Shown here piece after piece: positions 11,701 to 21,929 of a stretch of 64,000 bases of DNA. The position numbers were made by a program, and so were the translations under genes. The notes under the pieces are model-generated. The model did no database searches. It was given only the letters and a program-made list of their open reading frames with translations, and had not been told where the DNA came from. Position 1 is the first letter of the stretch. Each line of letters begins with the position of its first letter. The stretch comes from Litoditis marina (taxonomy: Eukaryota; Nematoda; Chromadorea; Rhabditida; Rhabditidae): contig OZ038436.1 of assembly GCA_964036275.1 (NCBI GenBank), positions 23,091,904 through 23,155,903 of the forward strand, read 5' to 3'.

Positions 11701-14296
11701 ATTTCTCGGTTCTATTCTTGAGCCATTCGTGAACACGCGTTAATATGCGTTTAACATAATGTTTTCCCGCACTTGAAAGTTTTTAAACAAATGAATTTTA
11801 AATAGTCGACATGATATATTGGTTTTACCGGTTTCTTCGCTCCCTTCGAAGTCGAGTCTCCCGTTCGCGTTCAGTTTCCACATAATTTGCATCCAGTTCC
11901 CTATTATTCAGGCCATTCGAAGATGAACACAATTCTGCGGTGATCTCCCGTGGATTGCTGCAGTACAGTGATAAAACGTAACGAATAAAAATACATACGT
12001 TTTTAACCGTAACACACTGTCGGTTTTCTGAGCATGAACTAATGAGATAATCTCGAGATTACATTACCTGAACATGATAACAAACAGTGATCACATAAGC
12101 ATCTGTAGTAACATAGCGAGAACTACCGAATGATAAAAAGGAGATTAATTATGAAAACTGGTGCGAACAGTGAAAGACTTTTGAAATTTGAGATCTGAGT
12201 ACTGGTAGAAGATTCAAGGTTCTTCAATTTTGAGATGCAGTTCAGACTGTCAAATGTGAGATGTAATTTGATCTCTTGTAAACATTAGATTTTCAACATG
12301 AATATAGTTTGAAATTTCGAAAGATGAGATAAAAAGAGAATGAATATGAGTACTGGTAGAAAATTCAAGGTTCATCAATTTTGAGATGTAGTTTAGACTG
12401 TCAAATGTGTGATGTAGTTTGATCTCTTGTAAACATTAGATTTTCAACATGAATATAGTTTGAAATCTCGAAAGACGAAATAAAAAGAGAATGGATGAGA
12501 AGAGAGTACTTGTAAAACGATTAAAGGTTCATCAATTTTGAGATGTAGTTTAGACTGTCAAATGTGTGATGTAGTTTGATCTCTTGTAAACATTAGATTT
12601 TCAACATGAATATAGTTTGAAATCTCGAAAGACGAAATAAAAAGAGAATGGATGAGAAGAGAGTACTTGTAAAACGATTAAAGGTTCTTCAATTTAGAGA
12701 TGTAGTTTAGACTGTCAAATGTGTGATGTAGTTTGATCTCTTGTAAACATTAGATTTTCAACATGAATATAGTTTGAAATCTCGAAAGATGAAATGAAAA
12801 GAGGATGGATGAGAAGAGAGTACTTGTAAAACGATTAAAGGTTCTTCAATTTAGAGATGTAGTTTAGACTGTCAAATGTGTGATGTAGTTTGATCTCTTG
12901 TAAACATTAGATTTTCAACATGAATATAGTTTGAAATCTCGAAAGATGAAATGAAAAGAGGATGGATGAGAAGAGAGTACTTGTAAAACGATTAAAGGCT
13001 CTTCAATTTAGAGATGTAGTTTAGACTGTCAAATGTGTGATGTAGTTTGATCTGTCACGAACTTCAGATTTTCAATATAATTATATCAACATTATTGTTC
13101 GAAGTGAAAAAAAACCTTTGCATATTCGTTGTTTCTGTTCCGTTCACATTCTGGGCTCGGTCAACCTCTGCTGGTAGCATTGGCTGGAACATGGCTTGAC
13201 TGGTGGATGGTTGGTCTGATTGTGGTTCCGTTCTCAATTGTTGTGTCCGTTTATCCAGACTCGCCCTGAAACTGTTGTATTGGACACTGAATTGGACAAT
13301 GTTGGAACACAATTTTGATATAATAATAGACAAAGAGATATTCAAAGAATTGTTGGTTAGATAGGATTTACCTTCGTCTTCTTTCCCTTTGGAGTCTTGC
13401 GGCGCGTTCCTTTTTGCTTTCCTCAAGTTGAGTAGTTTCTCTGTCACTTTCAGACAATCTGCTTCTGGAGCGAGAGTCACGGGACACATTGCGACCAATA
13501 TTCGTTTTTCTGTAAATTGTTTTTGTAATTTTCTCTACAGTACTTTCACGATAATTGTTTCGTTTAGCTTATGTTCAAAGAAATATTGCTGTTGCGGTAT
13601 GACGGAGAACTGGGTGGTCATTTGTAGCGGAGAGTATTGAAGGGTGTAACATTCCGTATTAACAACCTTTGCATATTCGTTGTTTCTGTTCCGTTCACAT
13701 TCTGGGCTCGGTCAACCTCTGCTGGTAGCATTGGCTGGAACATGGCTTGACTGGTGGATGGTTGGTCTGATTGTGGTTCCGTTCTCAATTGTTGTGCCCG
13801 TTTATCCAGACTCGCCCTGAAACTGTTGTATTGGACACTGAATTGGACAATGTTGGAACACAATTTTGATATAATAATAGACAAAGAGATATTCAAAGAA
13901 TTGTTGGTTAGATAGAATTTACCTTCGTCTTCTTTCCCTTTGGAGTCTTGCGGCGCGTTCCTTTTTGCTTTCCTCAAGTTGAGTAGTTTCTCTGTCACTT
14001 TCAGACAATCTGCTTCTGGAGCGAGAGTCAGGAAGAGACCCATTACGACCAATACTTGTGTTTCTGTAATTGAATTTGATTGAGGCATTTCTCTCTACTC
14101 CCAAATTATTTGAGTCTTTATATTTCTAGAAACTTCACGGCAAATCTTGCAGTGTTCGGTTTGGTGGTGGTGGTAATTTGTACACGTAGATGCAGTAAAG
14201 TTACCTTGATGATGTAGTATGACGTGATAGTGGATGGAGGTCCGGTGGCGCTGGCTCTGGTGGTATATCGGCGGTGACATTCGCCATGAGAGACAT
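5494..14296 (-). CDS. RepHel: Helitron Rep-helicase (RepHel), 20 exons, apparently intact
   Basis: Predicted protein of about 1707 residues, built by hand from 20 exons with GT-AG introns of 65-1158 bp. All junction phases agree and no stop interrupts the frame. Order: charged, RS-like N-terminal region (1-320); Cys-rich finger (CTAC then CC, about 350-385); Helitron-like N domain (370-560); Rep domain with HUH motif GLPHCHML near 806 and tyrosine motif [10 protein letters not shown] near 945; a Cys-rich segment (about 830-910); Pif1-like helicase with motif I GPGGSGKT near 1291, motif II VVDECSM near 1370, motif III GGDFRQV near 1408, motif V INKSQGQS near 1650 and motif [10 protein letters not shown] near 1672. 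Known role of the family: HUH-Rep nicks and rejoins DNA ends and the helicase unwinds during rolling-circle transposition. The start at 14296 is the first Met of exon 1; a second Met at codon 4 is possible. Exon edges are inferred, not tested by RNA. Confidence 0.88.
5906..6080 (-). CDS. RepHel: RepHel exon 19
   Basis: 175 nt. Joins after a 79-bp intron as [17 protein letters not shown] and continues with [10 protein letters not shown] and FIPRID. Acceptor TTCAG, donor AAAG|GTATAT. Confidence 0.9.
6160..6642 (-). CDS. RepHel: RepHel exon 18 (helicase middle)
   Basis: 483 nt. Joins as RQVLPVV and continues with [33 protein letters not shown] and [17 protein letters not shown], all usual Helitron helicase blocks. 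Donor AAG|GTATTA. Confidence 0.92.
6875..7500 (-). CDS. RepHel: RepHel exon 17 (helicase motifs I-III)
   Basis: 626 nt carrying Walker A GPGGSGKT, motif Ia [11 protein letters not shown], motif II VVDECSM and motif III GGDFRQ. The donor CAA|GTGAGT splits motif III from the next exon. Confidence 0.95.
7674..8046 (-). CDS. RepHel: RepHel exon 16 (linker before helicase)
   Basis: 373 nt with [31 protein letters not shown] and [11 protein letters not shown], the conserved linker between Rep and helicase. Acceptor TTCCAG, donor CAAG|GTACGT. Confidence 0.9.
8219..8324 (-). CDS. RepHel: RepHel exon 15
   Basis: 106 nt encoding [12 protein letters not shown] through [12 protein letters not shown]. 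Acceptor TTTCCAG, donor AAG|GTAAGC. Confidence 0.85.
8423..8520 (-). CDS. RepHel: RepHel exon 14
   Basis: 98 nt encoding [11 protein letters not shown] to LTAW; the junction restores LTAWFKMN, as in the family. Acceptor TGTACAG, donor TTG|GTTGGT (weak). Confidence 0.85.
8696..8995 (-). CDS. RepHel: RepHel exon 13 (Rep tyrosine motif)
   Basis: 300 nt. Contains [22 protein letters not shown] and [10 protein letters not shown], which holds the paired catalytic tyrosines expected in Helitron Rep. The upstream intron is only 65 bp. Confidence 0.93.
9061..9305 (-). CDS. RepHel: RepHel exon 12 (Cys-rich segment)
   Basis: 245 nt. Joins in frame to give [14 protein letters not shown], then [11 protein letters not shown] and ICSKEFPK, the Cys pattern usual after the HUH motif. 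Acceptor ATTTCAG, donor GTG|GTAAGA. Confidence 0.9.
9518..10322 (-). CDS. RepHel: RepHel exon 11 (Rep domain, HUH motif)
   Basis: 805 nt. Carries [54 protein letters not shown] and the metal-binding HUH motif GLPHCHML, all in family order. Acceptor ATTCAG, donor GAAG|GTGAGA. Confidence 0.95.
10429..11000 (-). CDS. RepHel: RepHel exon 10 (Helitron-like N domain)
   Basis: 572 nt. Completes the finger with NICCNFG and carries the family landmarks [21 protein letters not shown] and [12 protein letters not shown]. Acceptor TTTCCAG, donor GAG|GTGATT. Confidence 0.9.
11109..11278 (-). CDS. RepHel: RepHel exon 9 (start of Cys finger)
   Basis: 170 nt. Starts with another Arg/Glu-rich stretch ([15 protein letters not shown]) and ends with [12 protein letters not shown], the CxxC half of the conserved Helitron N-terminal finger. 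Acceptor TTTTTCAG, donor CAAG|GTACAT. Confidence 0.85.
11401..11469 (-). CDS. RepHel: RepHel exon 8 (copy of exon 7)
   Basis: 69 nt, same length and phase as exon 7, encoding [18 protein letters not shown]. Donor GGAG|GTTCGT. Confidence 0.7.
11584..11652 (-). CDS. RepHel: RepHel exon 7 (23-residue charged repeat)
   Basis: 69 nt, phase 2 at both ends, encoding an Arg/Glu/Gln helix ([16 protein letters not shown]). Paralogous to exon 8. Both use an unusual AAG acceptor, supported because the phase works identically in the two. Confidence 0.7.
11829..11957 (-). CDS. RepHel: RepHel exon 6
   Basis: 129 nt, phase 2 at both ends. The tail [17 protein letters not shown] matches the Arg/Glu repeats of exons 7 and 8. 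Acceptor TACTGCAG, donor CCG|GTAAAA. Confidence 0.7.
12195..13070. repeat. 157-bp tandem repeat inside RepHel intron 5
   Basis: About 5.5 copies with spacing 151, 156, 157, 157 and 157 bp, measured at the marker GAGTACT (12197, 12348, 12504, 12661, 12818, 12975). Copies are very similar. The block enlarges the intron to 1158 bp and does not touch the exons. Confidence 0.85.
13116..13265 (-). CDS. RepHel: RepHel exon 5 (copy of exon 3)
   Basis: 150 nt, phase 2 at both ends; second copy of the polar exon. It is followed by the longest intron (1158 bp), which holds a 157-bp tandem repeat. The donor (AAAG|GTTTTT) is weaker than that of its twin. Confidence 0.65.
13372..13509 (-). CDS. RepHel: RepHel exon 4 (copy of exon 2)
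   Basis: 138 nt, phase 2 at both ends; second copy of the RS-like, charged exon. Acceptor TTTACAG, donor AAG|GTAAAT. Confidence 0.7.
13667..13816 (-). CDS. RepHel: RepHel exon 3
   Basis: 150 nt, phase 2 at both ends. Encodes a polar Gln/Ser/Pro-rich segment (for example [15 protein letters not shown]). It is an almost exact copy of exon 5, 551 bp away. Introns on both sides are 106 and 157 bp. Confidence 0.7.
13923..14063 (-). CDS. RepHel: RepHel exon 2 (RS-like, charged)
   Basis: 141 nt, phase 2 at both ends. Encodes an Arg/Ser-rich run ([13 protein letters not shown]) followed by a Lys/Glu/Arg-rich tail ending RERRRR. Near-duplicate of exon 4, with an offset of 551 bp at the 3' edge and one codon difference in length. 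Confidence 0.7.
14205..14296 (-). CDS. RepHel: RepHel exon 1 (start codon)
   Basis: Thirty codons plus two bases from ATG at 14296. Proline-rich after residue 10. The donor is AG|GTAACT at 14204, leaving phase 2, the same phase as the following N-terminal exons. Intron 1 is 141 bp. This exon is the least family-conserved part, so the start is less certain than the rest. Confidence 0.6.
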
Positions 14297-15294
14297 AATG
14301 TAGAATAAATTCTTGATAGACATGTTGTGTGTTGATATAATGATTACAGAGCCTCACTCAGCCCCTTTTATACGGAAATTACTCTACATGTTTCGCAAAT
14401 TTCACTGTTTTCTTGCTCAATTCATGTTTAAGCTGGTTAACATCATTTCATTTAATCATATATATATATATATATATATAACAAACCCTGGAAAGGAAAA
14501 TCAAATCCTCATTCACACGTAATTGCTCACGTAATCCTGCAATTCTTTTCTTTTATTACCACAGGCGTATTCTCTTTGGTCTTAATTATTTTCAATTTCA
14601 AATGTGACAAATTTCCGGTTCAATGGATCAATGGATTTAATTTTTGAAGTGTGTCAACCTTTTTCAAAAATCGAAAAACCAATGCTCTTTGCCGTCTGTC
14701 ACCGAAACCAAAACAGAAAACAATGAAAAGCAAACAGCTTCTCTTGAAATTTCTCTCTTCTTGAAACCTGTCTCTTCAAACATAGTATAAATAGATTATA
14801 TCAGTCAAATATATTTAACAGATAACAAAATATTGAATTAGGTAAAACATTGGATTAAGAATCGTCAACAATCTTTTTGAAAACTTCCTTCTCCGTTCTC
14901 TGCGATAACTTTCTCAATTTTCACACATCGAGACAGTAGTACAGTTTTATTAACATTTTTATTTTACTTCAACTTCAAAAAGAGTACACATGTGAAGAAA
15001 AAGGAGAGAAGTTGTGGTTCCGGAGGGGAAGAAGTCGGTGGAGAAATTCGCCTGTAATTAGTTATAAATTTTCTTATCATTTTGGCTTATTCGCTTTCCT
15101 GTTCTTATTGCCGAATTCAGTCACAGACCGAAACACGAACCGAATCCATAAAAATGAAAAGCAAAAAGCACGGCTTCCACGCCTTTTCAGTCAGAAAGTG
15201 CAATAGTGTAAGAATTCGCCCATTTTCCGGCAAAAAGTGCAACAGTGAAGGAATTCCGGACAGACACACCAAGCAAGGGAATTATATATAGAGA
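14297..15294 (-). other. Non-coding 5' leader of the autonomous Helitron
   Basis: About 1 kb between the element's 5' TC and the first Met. The outer 230 bp (15060-15294) match the leaders of gene-less units, including TTTTTGCCGGAAAATGGGCG and the run around GCTTTTTGCTTTTCATTTTT. The rest is AT-rich, with an (AT)n tract at 14460-14480, and has no frame I recognise. It probably holds the promoter and 5' UTR. Confidence 0.55.
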
Positions 15295-15337
15295 CAAGGA
15301 AGGTCGCCGGCGGCTAAAGCCGCCTCCGCCTCCCTTG
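15295..15337 (-). other. 3' terminal hairpin, class B (example)
   Basis: Same outer arms (CAAGG and CCTCCCTTG), but the inner stem is CGGCGGC/GCCGCC with loop TAAA. Class B also sits at 26814, 28096, 44566, 46059, 51833, 53582 (cut), 54174, 55736, 57250 and 60123. Class B is normally preceded, in element sense, by GCTCTCGCCAGCC; class A by ACTCATCAAGG. Confidence 0.8.
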
Positions 15338-15604
15338 TTTTTATTCCGGGCTGGCGAGAGCTTCCTGGCCCTCTTTTCTCCTAGACATGGGGCGCGGAAT
15401 TTATTCTCAACATGTATCGCGGGATCTCTCCGTAACATAGATCGCAAGACTTCTCTTCAGCATCGAGCGCGAGACATCTCGAGACAGGCGAGACTCTTTT
15501 ATATTCTCTCTTTCTTCTCTCACGCTCTCCATTAACCCCCTCCCCCTCCTCCTTCTCTCTCTTTTTATGTCCCTCTTTCCATCTCTCTCTCTCTCTCCGT
15601 CATA

Positions 15605-15995
15605 CACAGCAAAAATAGGATGCGTAGGGCTCCCATAGACAGCCGAAATGGGGACAGTGGGGCTCACATAGACAGCGGAAATGGGGACAGTGGGGCTCAC
15701 ATAGACAGCGGAAATGGGGACAGTGGGGCTCACATAGACAGCTGAAATGGGGACAGTGGGGCTCACATAGACAGCCAAAATGGGGACAGTGGAACTGACA
15801 TACAAAGCAAAAATGGGGGACAATGGGGCTCACATAGACAGCCAAAATGGGGACAGTGGGTTCACATACACAGCAAAAAATGAGGGACAATGGGGCTCAC
15901 ATAGACAGCCAAAATGGAAAGAGTGGGACTGAAATAGACAGCGGAAATGAGGACAGTGGTGCTCACATACACAGCGAAAATGGAGGACAAAGGAC
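15605..15995. repeat. 33-bp minisatellite (CACATAGACAGC family)
   Basis: About 12 copies containing GGGGACAGTGGGGCTCACAT. The 33-bp period keeps reading frames open on both strands, giving an 11-residue periodic pseudo-protein. Confidence 0.92.
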
Positions 15996-16017
15996 GCGCG
16001 ACCTCTTCTCTTTCCAT

Positions 16018-16045
16018 TTATCTATCTATCTATCTATCTCTCTTT

Positions 16046-16095
<50 letters not shown>
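16018..16095. repeat. (TCTA)n then (CT)n microsatellite
   Basis: A short TCTA run passes into a pure CT tract at the leader side of the 33-bp array. Confidence 0.9.
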
Positions 16096-16582
16096 CTCTC
16101 ATTATCTTTCTTGACAGAGGGTACGACAGTTCTTACTTACATAGAGCGTAAAATTTCTCCCTCACTTAGACCGCAACAGTTGTGTACTACATAGCATATA
16201 AAAAAGAGTAAAAAAGCAGAATAGTTGGATAAAGGAATGAAAAACAGAGAGAAAGAGAGAGAAAGCCAAAAATAAATCGCAAATACCTGTTTCAATGCAT
16301 CCCAGCCGCATCCCGAGTCGCCAGTAGAGCAAAATGACTTTTTCCAAAATTGCCGCGTTCCAACAGCTCACGTAAACCCGTTTCCAGTTTCTATTCGCGA
16401 AAAAAAAAACGGTGATCCACCACTCCCCAACTCACTACCAATTGAAAATGAAAAGCAAAACGCACGTATCTCCCACGTCTCCCATCTTTGCCCAGTTCCA
16501 TCATTTGCCTCACTCTCTTTTCGACCAAAAGTGCAAAATGATGGAATTGTTACAGACCAAAGTAGCGAAATATATATATGGA

Positions 16583-16793
16583 CAAGGAAGGTACCCCGGG
16601 CTAACGCCCGGGCCCCTCCCTTGATGAGTCTAGGCCGGTGGGTGCGTCGAGATGTCTCTTTCTTCTTTTCTTTTTTTCTTTTTCGCCCTCTCTCACTTTC
16701 TCTAACACAGTTGGGATTACATAGACATTGGAAGTATATAGTGCAGAGGAAGGTCGAGTTTCATTTATTTCTCTCCTTCTCTCTCTTGCTCTT

Positions 16794-16854
<61 letters not shown>

Positions 16855-19827
16855 CGTTTTCTATTTCCCTCTCTTTCGCTCTTTATGTCTTCTGTTTTTC
16901 CTATTCGGTACTGTTCACCCGCTGAATATTGTTTCTATTTGTAATTATAATTGTATAACATAGACAGCCAAAATGAGGAAAGTGGGCTCACATACACAGC
17001 AAAAATGGGCGACAACAAAGCTGACATAAACAGCCAATATGGGGAGAGTGGGGCTCACATACACAGCAAAAATGGAGAGAATGGGGCTCACATGAACAGC
17101 GAAAATGAGGAAAGTGGGGCTCACATAAACAGCTGAAATGGGGAGAGTGGGGCTTACATAGACAACGAAAACGGGGGCAGTGGGGCTCCCATACACAGCA
17201 AGAATTGAGACAGTGGGCTAACATAGCCAACAAAAACGGGGGCAGTGGGGCTCCCATACACAGCGAAAATTGAAACCGTGGGGATTCACATAGACAGCTA
17301 AAATGAGAACAGTGGGGCTCACAAAGACAGTAAAAATGGGAGCAGTGGGGTTCCCATACACAGCGAAAATTGAGACAGTGTGGGCTCCCATACACAGCAA
17401 AAATTGAGACAGTGGGGCTCACATAGACAGCGAAAATGGGAGCAGTGGGGTTCCCATACACAGCGAGAATTGAGACAGTGTGGGCTCCCATACACAGCAA
17501 AAATTGAGACAGTGGGGCTCACATAGACAACGAACATAGGGGCAGTGGGGCTCCCATACACAGCAAGAATTGAGACAGTGGGCTAACATAGCCAACAAAA
17601 ACGGGGGCAGTGGGGCTCCCATACACAGCAAAAAAAGAGACAGTGGGGCTAACATAGCCAACGCAGATGGGGGCAAAGGGGCTTCAGTACACAGCAAAAA
17701 TTGAAAAAGTGGGGCTCAAACGCACTGCGAAAATTGGAACAGTGGGGATTCACATGGACAGCTAAAATGAGAACAGTGGGGCTAACATAGACAGCGAATT
17801 GAGACAGTGGGGCTAACATAGCCAACGCAAATGGGGACAGTGGGCTCCCATACACAGCAAAAATTGAGACAGGTGGGTTCACAGTTCACATAGACAATGA
17901 AAACGGGGGCAGTGGGGCTCCCATACACAGCAAAAAATGAGACAGTGAAGCTCAAATACACAGCGAGCATTGAAACCGGGTGGATTCACATATACAGCAA
18001 AAATTGAGACAGTGGAGCTCAAATACACAGCGAGCATTGAAACCGTGTGGATTCACATATACAGCTAAAATGAGAACAGTGGGGCTCACATACCAATATA
18101 CAGCAAAAATTGAGACAGTGGAGCTCAAATACACAGCGAGCATTGAAACCGTGTGGATTCACATACACAGCAAAAATTGAGACAGTGGAGCTCAAATACA
18201 CAGCGAGCATTGAAACCGTGTGGATTCACATACACAGCACAAATTGAGACAGTGGAGCTCAAATACACAGCGAGCATTGAAACCGTGTGGATTCACATAC
18301 ACAGCACAAATTGAGACAGTGGAGCTCAAATACACAGCGAGCATTGAAACCGTGTGGATTCACATACACAGCAAAAATTGAGACAGTGGAGCTCAAATAC
18401 ACAGCGAGCATTGAAACCGTGTGGATTCACATACACAGCACAAATTGAGACAGTGGAGCTCAAATACACAGCGAGCATTGAAACCGTGTGGATTCACATA
18501 CACAGCACAAATTGAGACAGTGGAGCTCAAATACACAGCGAGCATTGAAACCGTGTGGATTCACATATACAGCTAAAATGAGAACAGTGGGGCTCACATA
18601 CACAGCGAGAATTGAGACAGTGGGGCTCATATACAAAGCGAAAATTGAGACTGTGGAGCTCAAACGCACAGCGAAAATTGAAGCCGTGGGGATTCACATA
18701 TACAGCTAAAATGAGAACAGTGGGGATAACATAGATAGCAAAAATTGAGACAGTGCAGCTCAAACGCACAGCGAAAATGGAAACCGTGGGGATTCACAAA
18801 GACAGCTAAAAGGAGAACAGTGGGGTTCACAAAGACAGCGGAAACAGTGAGGATTCACATACACAGCAAAAACGGAATCAGTGAGGCTCACATAGACAGC
18901 AACCATGGGTACAGTAGGGCTCACATAAACAGTACGAATGGAAACAGTGTGGATTACATAGACAGCGAGAATGAAAACAATGACCCCCACATAGACCGTG
19001 GAAATGCGAAATGTGGGTTAACACTTACACAATCACATACACAACGAAGATGAGAGTATGAGAAAAAAAGAGATGAGAAAAAGAAAGAGAAACAAAAAAA
19101 GAGATATTGAACCAAAAATGAATACAAATACCTTTTCTGATGCATCCCAGCCGCCTCCCGAGTCGCCAGTAAAACAAAATGGCTTTTTCCAAAATTGCCG
19201 CGTTTATCCAGCTTAACTCGTTTTCATTTTCTTTCCGCAAAAAAAACGGTGATCCACAACTCCCCATCCCACCACCAATTGGGGTTAACATAGACAGCAG
19301 GAATGGGAGCTCCAGTAGATAGTCATAATAAGAACAGTGGGGGTCACATACACAACAAGCAAAAAAGGAAACAGAGAGGCTCAAATACACAGCAAAAATA
19401 AAAACCGTGTCGATTAACATAGACAGCCAACATGAGAAACATTGGGCATACATACACAGCAAACATTAGAGTATGTGAAAAAAGAGATGCAAAAAAAGAA
19501 AAGAGATATTTACTCAAAAACAAACAGCAAATACCTCTTTCAATGCATCCCAGCCGCCTCCCAAGTTGCCAGTAAAACAAAATGGCTTCCATAATTGCCG
19601 CGTAGCTCACGTAAACTCGCTTTAATTTTCTATCCCCAAAAAAACGGAGGTCCACCACTCCCCATCCCACCACCAATTGAAAATGAAAAAGCAAAAAGCA
19701 CGGCGTCCACGCCTTTCCAGTTAGAAAGTGCAAAGTGTGTGATTTTCCCCCGATTTTCGACCAAAAGTACAAAAGTGTGTGAATTGTTACACACAAACAG
19801 ACCAAGCAAGGGAATTATATATAGAGA
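16583..19827 (-). mobile_element. Non-autonomous Helitron unit (class A)
   Basis: 3' hairpin 16583-16623, CT-rich stretch (16650-16880), 33-bp arrays, and 5' end TCTCTATATATAATTCCC. A body segment beginning CAGCCGCCTCCCGAGTCGCC occurs twice (about 19147 and 19550), so part of the unit is internally duplicated. Confidence 0.75.
16955..19045. repeat. 33-bp minisatellite with longer sub-patterns
   Basis: CACATAGACAGC family. At 17980-18560 two-unit patterns (GAGACAGTGGAGCTCAAATA with GAAACCGTGTGGATTCACAT) repeat almost unchanged about every 60 bp. A further short block lies at 19275-19470. Confidence 0.92.
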
Positions 19828-20169
19828 CAAGGAAGGTAGCCCGGGCTAACGCCCGGGCCCCTACCTTGATGAATCTAGGCCGGTGGTAGCGTCGAGAATT
19901 CGAGATGTCTATTTCTTCTTTTCTTTTTTTCTTTTTGCCCTCTCTTTCCCTAACACAGTTGTGATTACATAGACATTGGAAGTATAGAGTGCAAAGGAAG
20001 TTCGAGTTTTTCTTTCTAGCTATCCTTCTCTCTCTCGCTCTTTCTCTCTCTCTCTCTTTCTCTCTTTATCTCTCTCTCTCTTTTTCTCTTGTCCTCTCTT
20101 TCGCTCTTTATGTCTTCTGTCTCTCCTATTTGGTACTGTTCACCCTATGAATTGTTCGTATTGCTAATT

Positions 20170-21530
20170 GTATAACATAGACAGCCAAAATCGAGACAGT
20201 GAGGCTCACATAGACAGCCAAAATGGGGAGAGTGAGGCTCACATAGACAGCCAAAATGGGGAGAGTGGGGCTCACATACACAGCAACAATGGGAGCAATG
20301 GGGCTCACATAGACCGCAAAAATGGAGAGAATTGGGCTCACTTGGACAGCCAAAATGGGGGACAATGAGGCTCACATAGACAGCCCAAATGGGGGACAAT
20401 GGGGCTCACATAGACAGCCAAAATGGCGGACAATTGGGCTCACATAGACAGCCAAAATGGGGAGAGTGGGGCTCACATGGGACAGCGAAAATGGGGAGAG
20501 TGGGGCTCACATGGACAGCAAAAAGGGGGGACAATGGAGCTCACATAGACAGCCAAAATGGGGACAGTGGAGCTCACATACACAGCAAAAACGGGGGACA
20601 ATGGGGCTCACATAGACAGCCAAAATGAGGACAGGGAGGATCAACCACACAGCAAAAATTAGGACAGTGGGGTTCAAATACACAGCAAAAATGAGGACAG
20701 TGGGGCTCAAATACACAGCGAAAATTAGAACAGTGGGGCTCACACAGACAGCAAAACGCAAACATTGGGGATTCACATACACATCAAAATGGGGACAGTG
20801 GGACTCACATACACAGCAAAAATTAAGACAGTGGGAATCAAATACACAGCGAAAATGGGGACAGTGGGGCTCAAATACACAGCGAAAATTAGAAAAGTGG
20901 GGCTCACACAGACAGCAAAATGAAAAGATTTGGGATTCATATACACATCGGAATGGGAACAGTGGGACTCACATACACAGCACAAATTTGGACAGTGGGA
21001 ATCAAATACACAGCAAAAATGGGGGACAATGGAGCTCACATAGACAGCCAAAATGGGGACAGTGGAGCTCACATACACAGCACAAATGGGGGGCAATGGG
21101 GCTCACATAGACAGCCAAAATGGGACAGGGGAATCAACCACACAGCAAAAATTTGGACAGTGGGGTTCAAATACACAGCAAAAATGGGGACAGTGGGGCT
21201 CAAATACACAGCGAAAATTAGAACAGCGGGGCTCACACAGACAGCAAAATGAAAACATTGGGGATTCACATACACATCAAAATGGGGACAGTGGGACTCA
21301 CATACACAACAAATATTAGGACAGTGGGAATCAAATACACAGCGAAAATGGGGACAGTGGGGCTCAAATACACAGCGAAAATTAGAACATTGGGGCTCAC
21401 ACAGACAGCAAAAAGGGAGCAGTGGGGTTCCCATACACAGCAAAAATTGAGACAGTGGGGATCACATAGACAACGAAAATGGGGATAGCGGGGCTCACAT
21501 ACACAGCAAAAATGAGGACAGTTGGGCGAA
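20170..21530. repeat. 33-bp minisatellite
   Basis: CACATAGACAGC family, grading from GGGGAGAGTGGGG types to a four-unit pattern that includes GATTCACATACACATC. Related short blocks at 21715-21925 and 23815-24080 flank the LINE. Confidence 0.92.
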
Positions 21531-21929
21531 CATGAGAACATTAGAGTAGGTGAAAAAGAGATGGGAAAAAGAAAGAGAAACACAAAGAGAGATAATAAAC
21601 CAAAAATAGATAGCAAATACCTGTTTCAATACATCCCAGCCGCCTCCCAACTCGCCAGACTCTAACATGGGACCTGTGACAACAATTACTTTTGAAACAG
21701 CATAACAACACACATAGAAAGCGAAACTGGGAACAGTGGGGCTCACTTAGACAGCAAAAATAGAAACAATAAGGCTCACACAGACAGCGAAAATGAGGAG
21801 AGTGAAATTTACATAGACAATGGAAATGAAAACATTGGGACTCACATAGACAGCGAGAATGGGAACATTGGGACGCACATAGCCAGCAAAAATGTGGACA
21901 GTAGGGATCACATACACAACTAAAATAGA

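Larger units (their letters stand above)
13115..14065. repeat. 551-bp direct duplication covering two exon pairs
   Basis: 13115-13510 and 13666-14065 are near-identical, intron included, and carry exons 5+4 and 3+2. Each pair keeps its open phase-2 exons. Confidence 0.85.
5219..15294 (-). mobile_element. Autonomous Helitron (about 10.1 kb)
   Basis: Rolling-circle transposon read on the minus strand. The 5' end is TCTCTATATATAATTCCC at 15294 downwards. The 3' end is a GC-rich hairpin at 5219-5259 (inner stem CCCGGGC/GCCCGGG, outer arms pairing CAAGGAAGG with CCTCCCTTG), ending CCTTG. Between them lies a 20-exon Rep-helicase gene (14296-5494). No endonuclease or OTU domain is seen, which points to the Helitron1 type. 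The same 5' leader and 3' hairpin occur in the gene-less units on both sides, so this copy could supply enzyme to them in trans. The terminal tetranucleotide CTTG differs from the usual CTRR. Confidence 0.9.
15295..16582 (-). mobile_element. Non-autonomous Helitron unit (class B)
   Basis: 3' hairpin 15295-15337, a few 26-28 bp repeats (15385-15480), a 33-bp array, a CT tract, a leader (16200-16582) and 5' end TCCATATATATATTTCGC. It lies directly 5' of the autonomous element. Confidence 0.75.

Noticed and set aside
13064..13498. Unspliced 144-codon minus frame as a separate protein
   Set aside because: It runs through an intron; phases show two RepHel exons (4 and 5) here in different frames.
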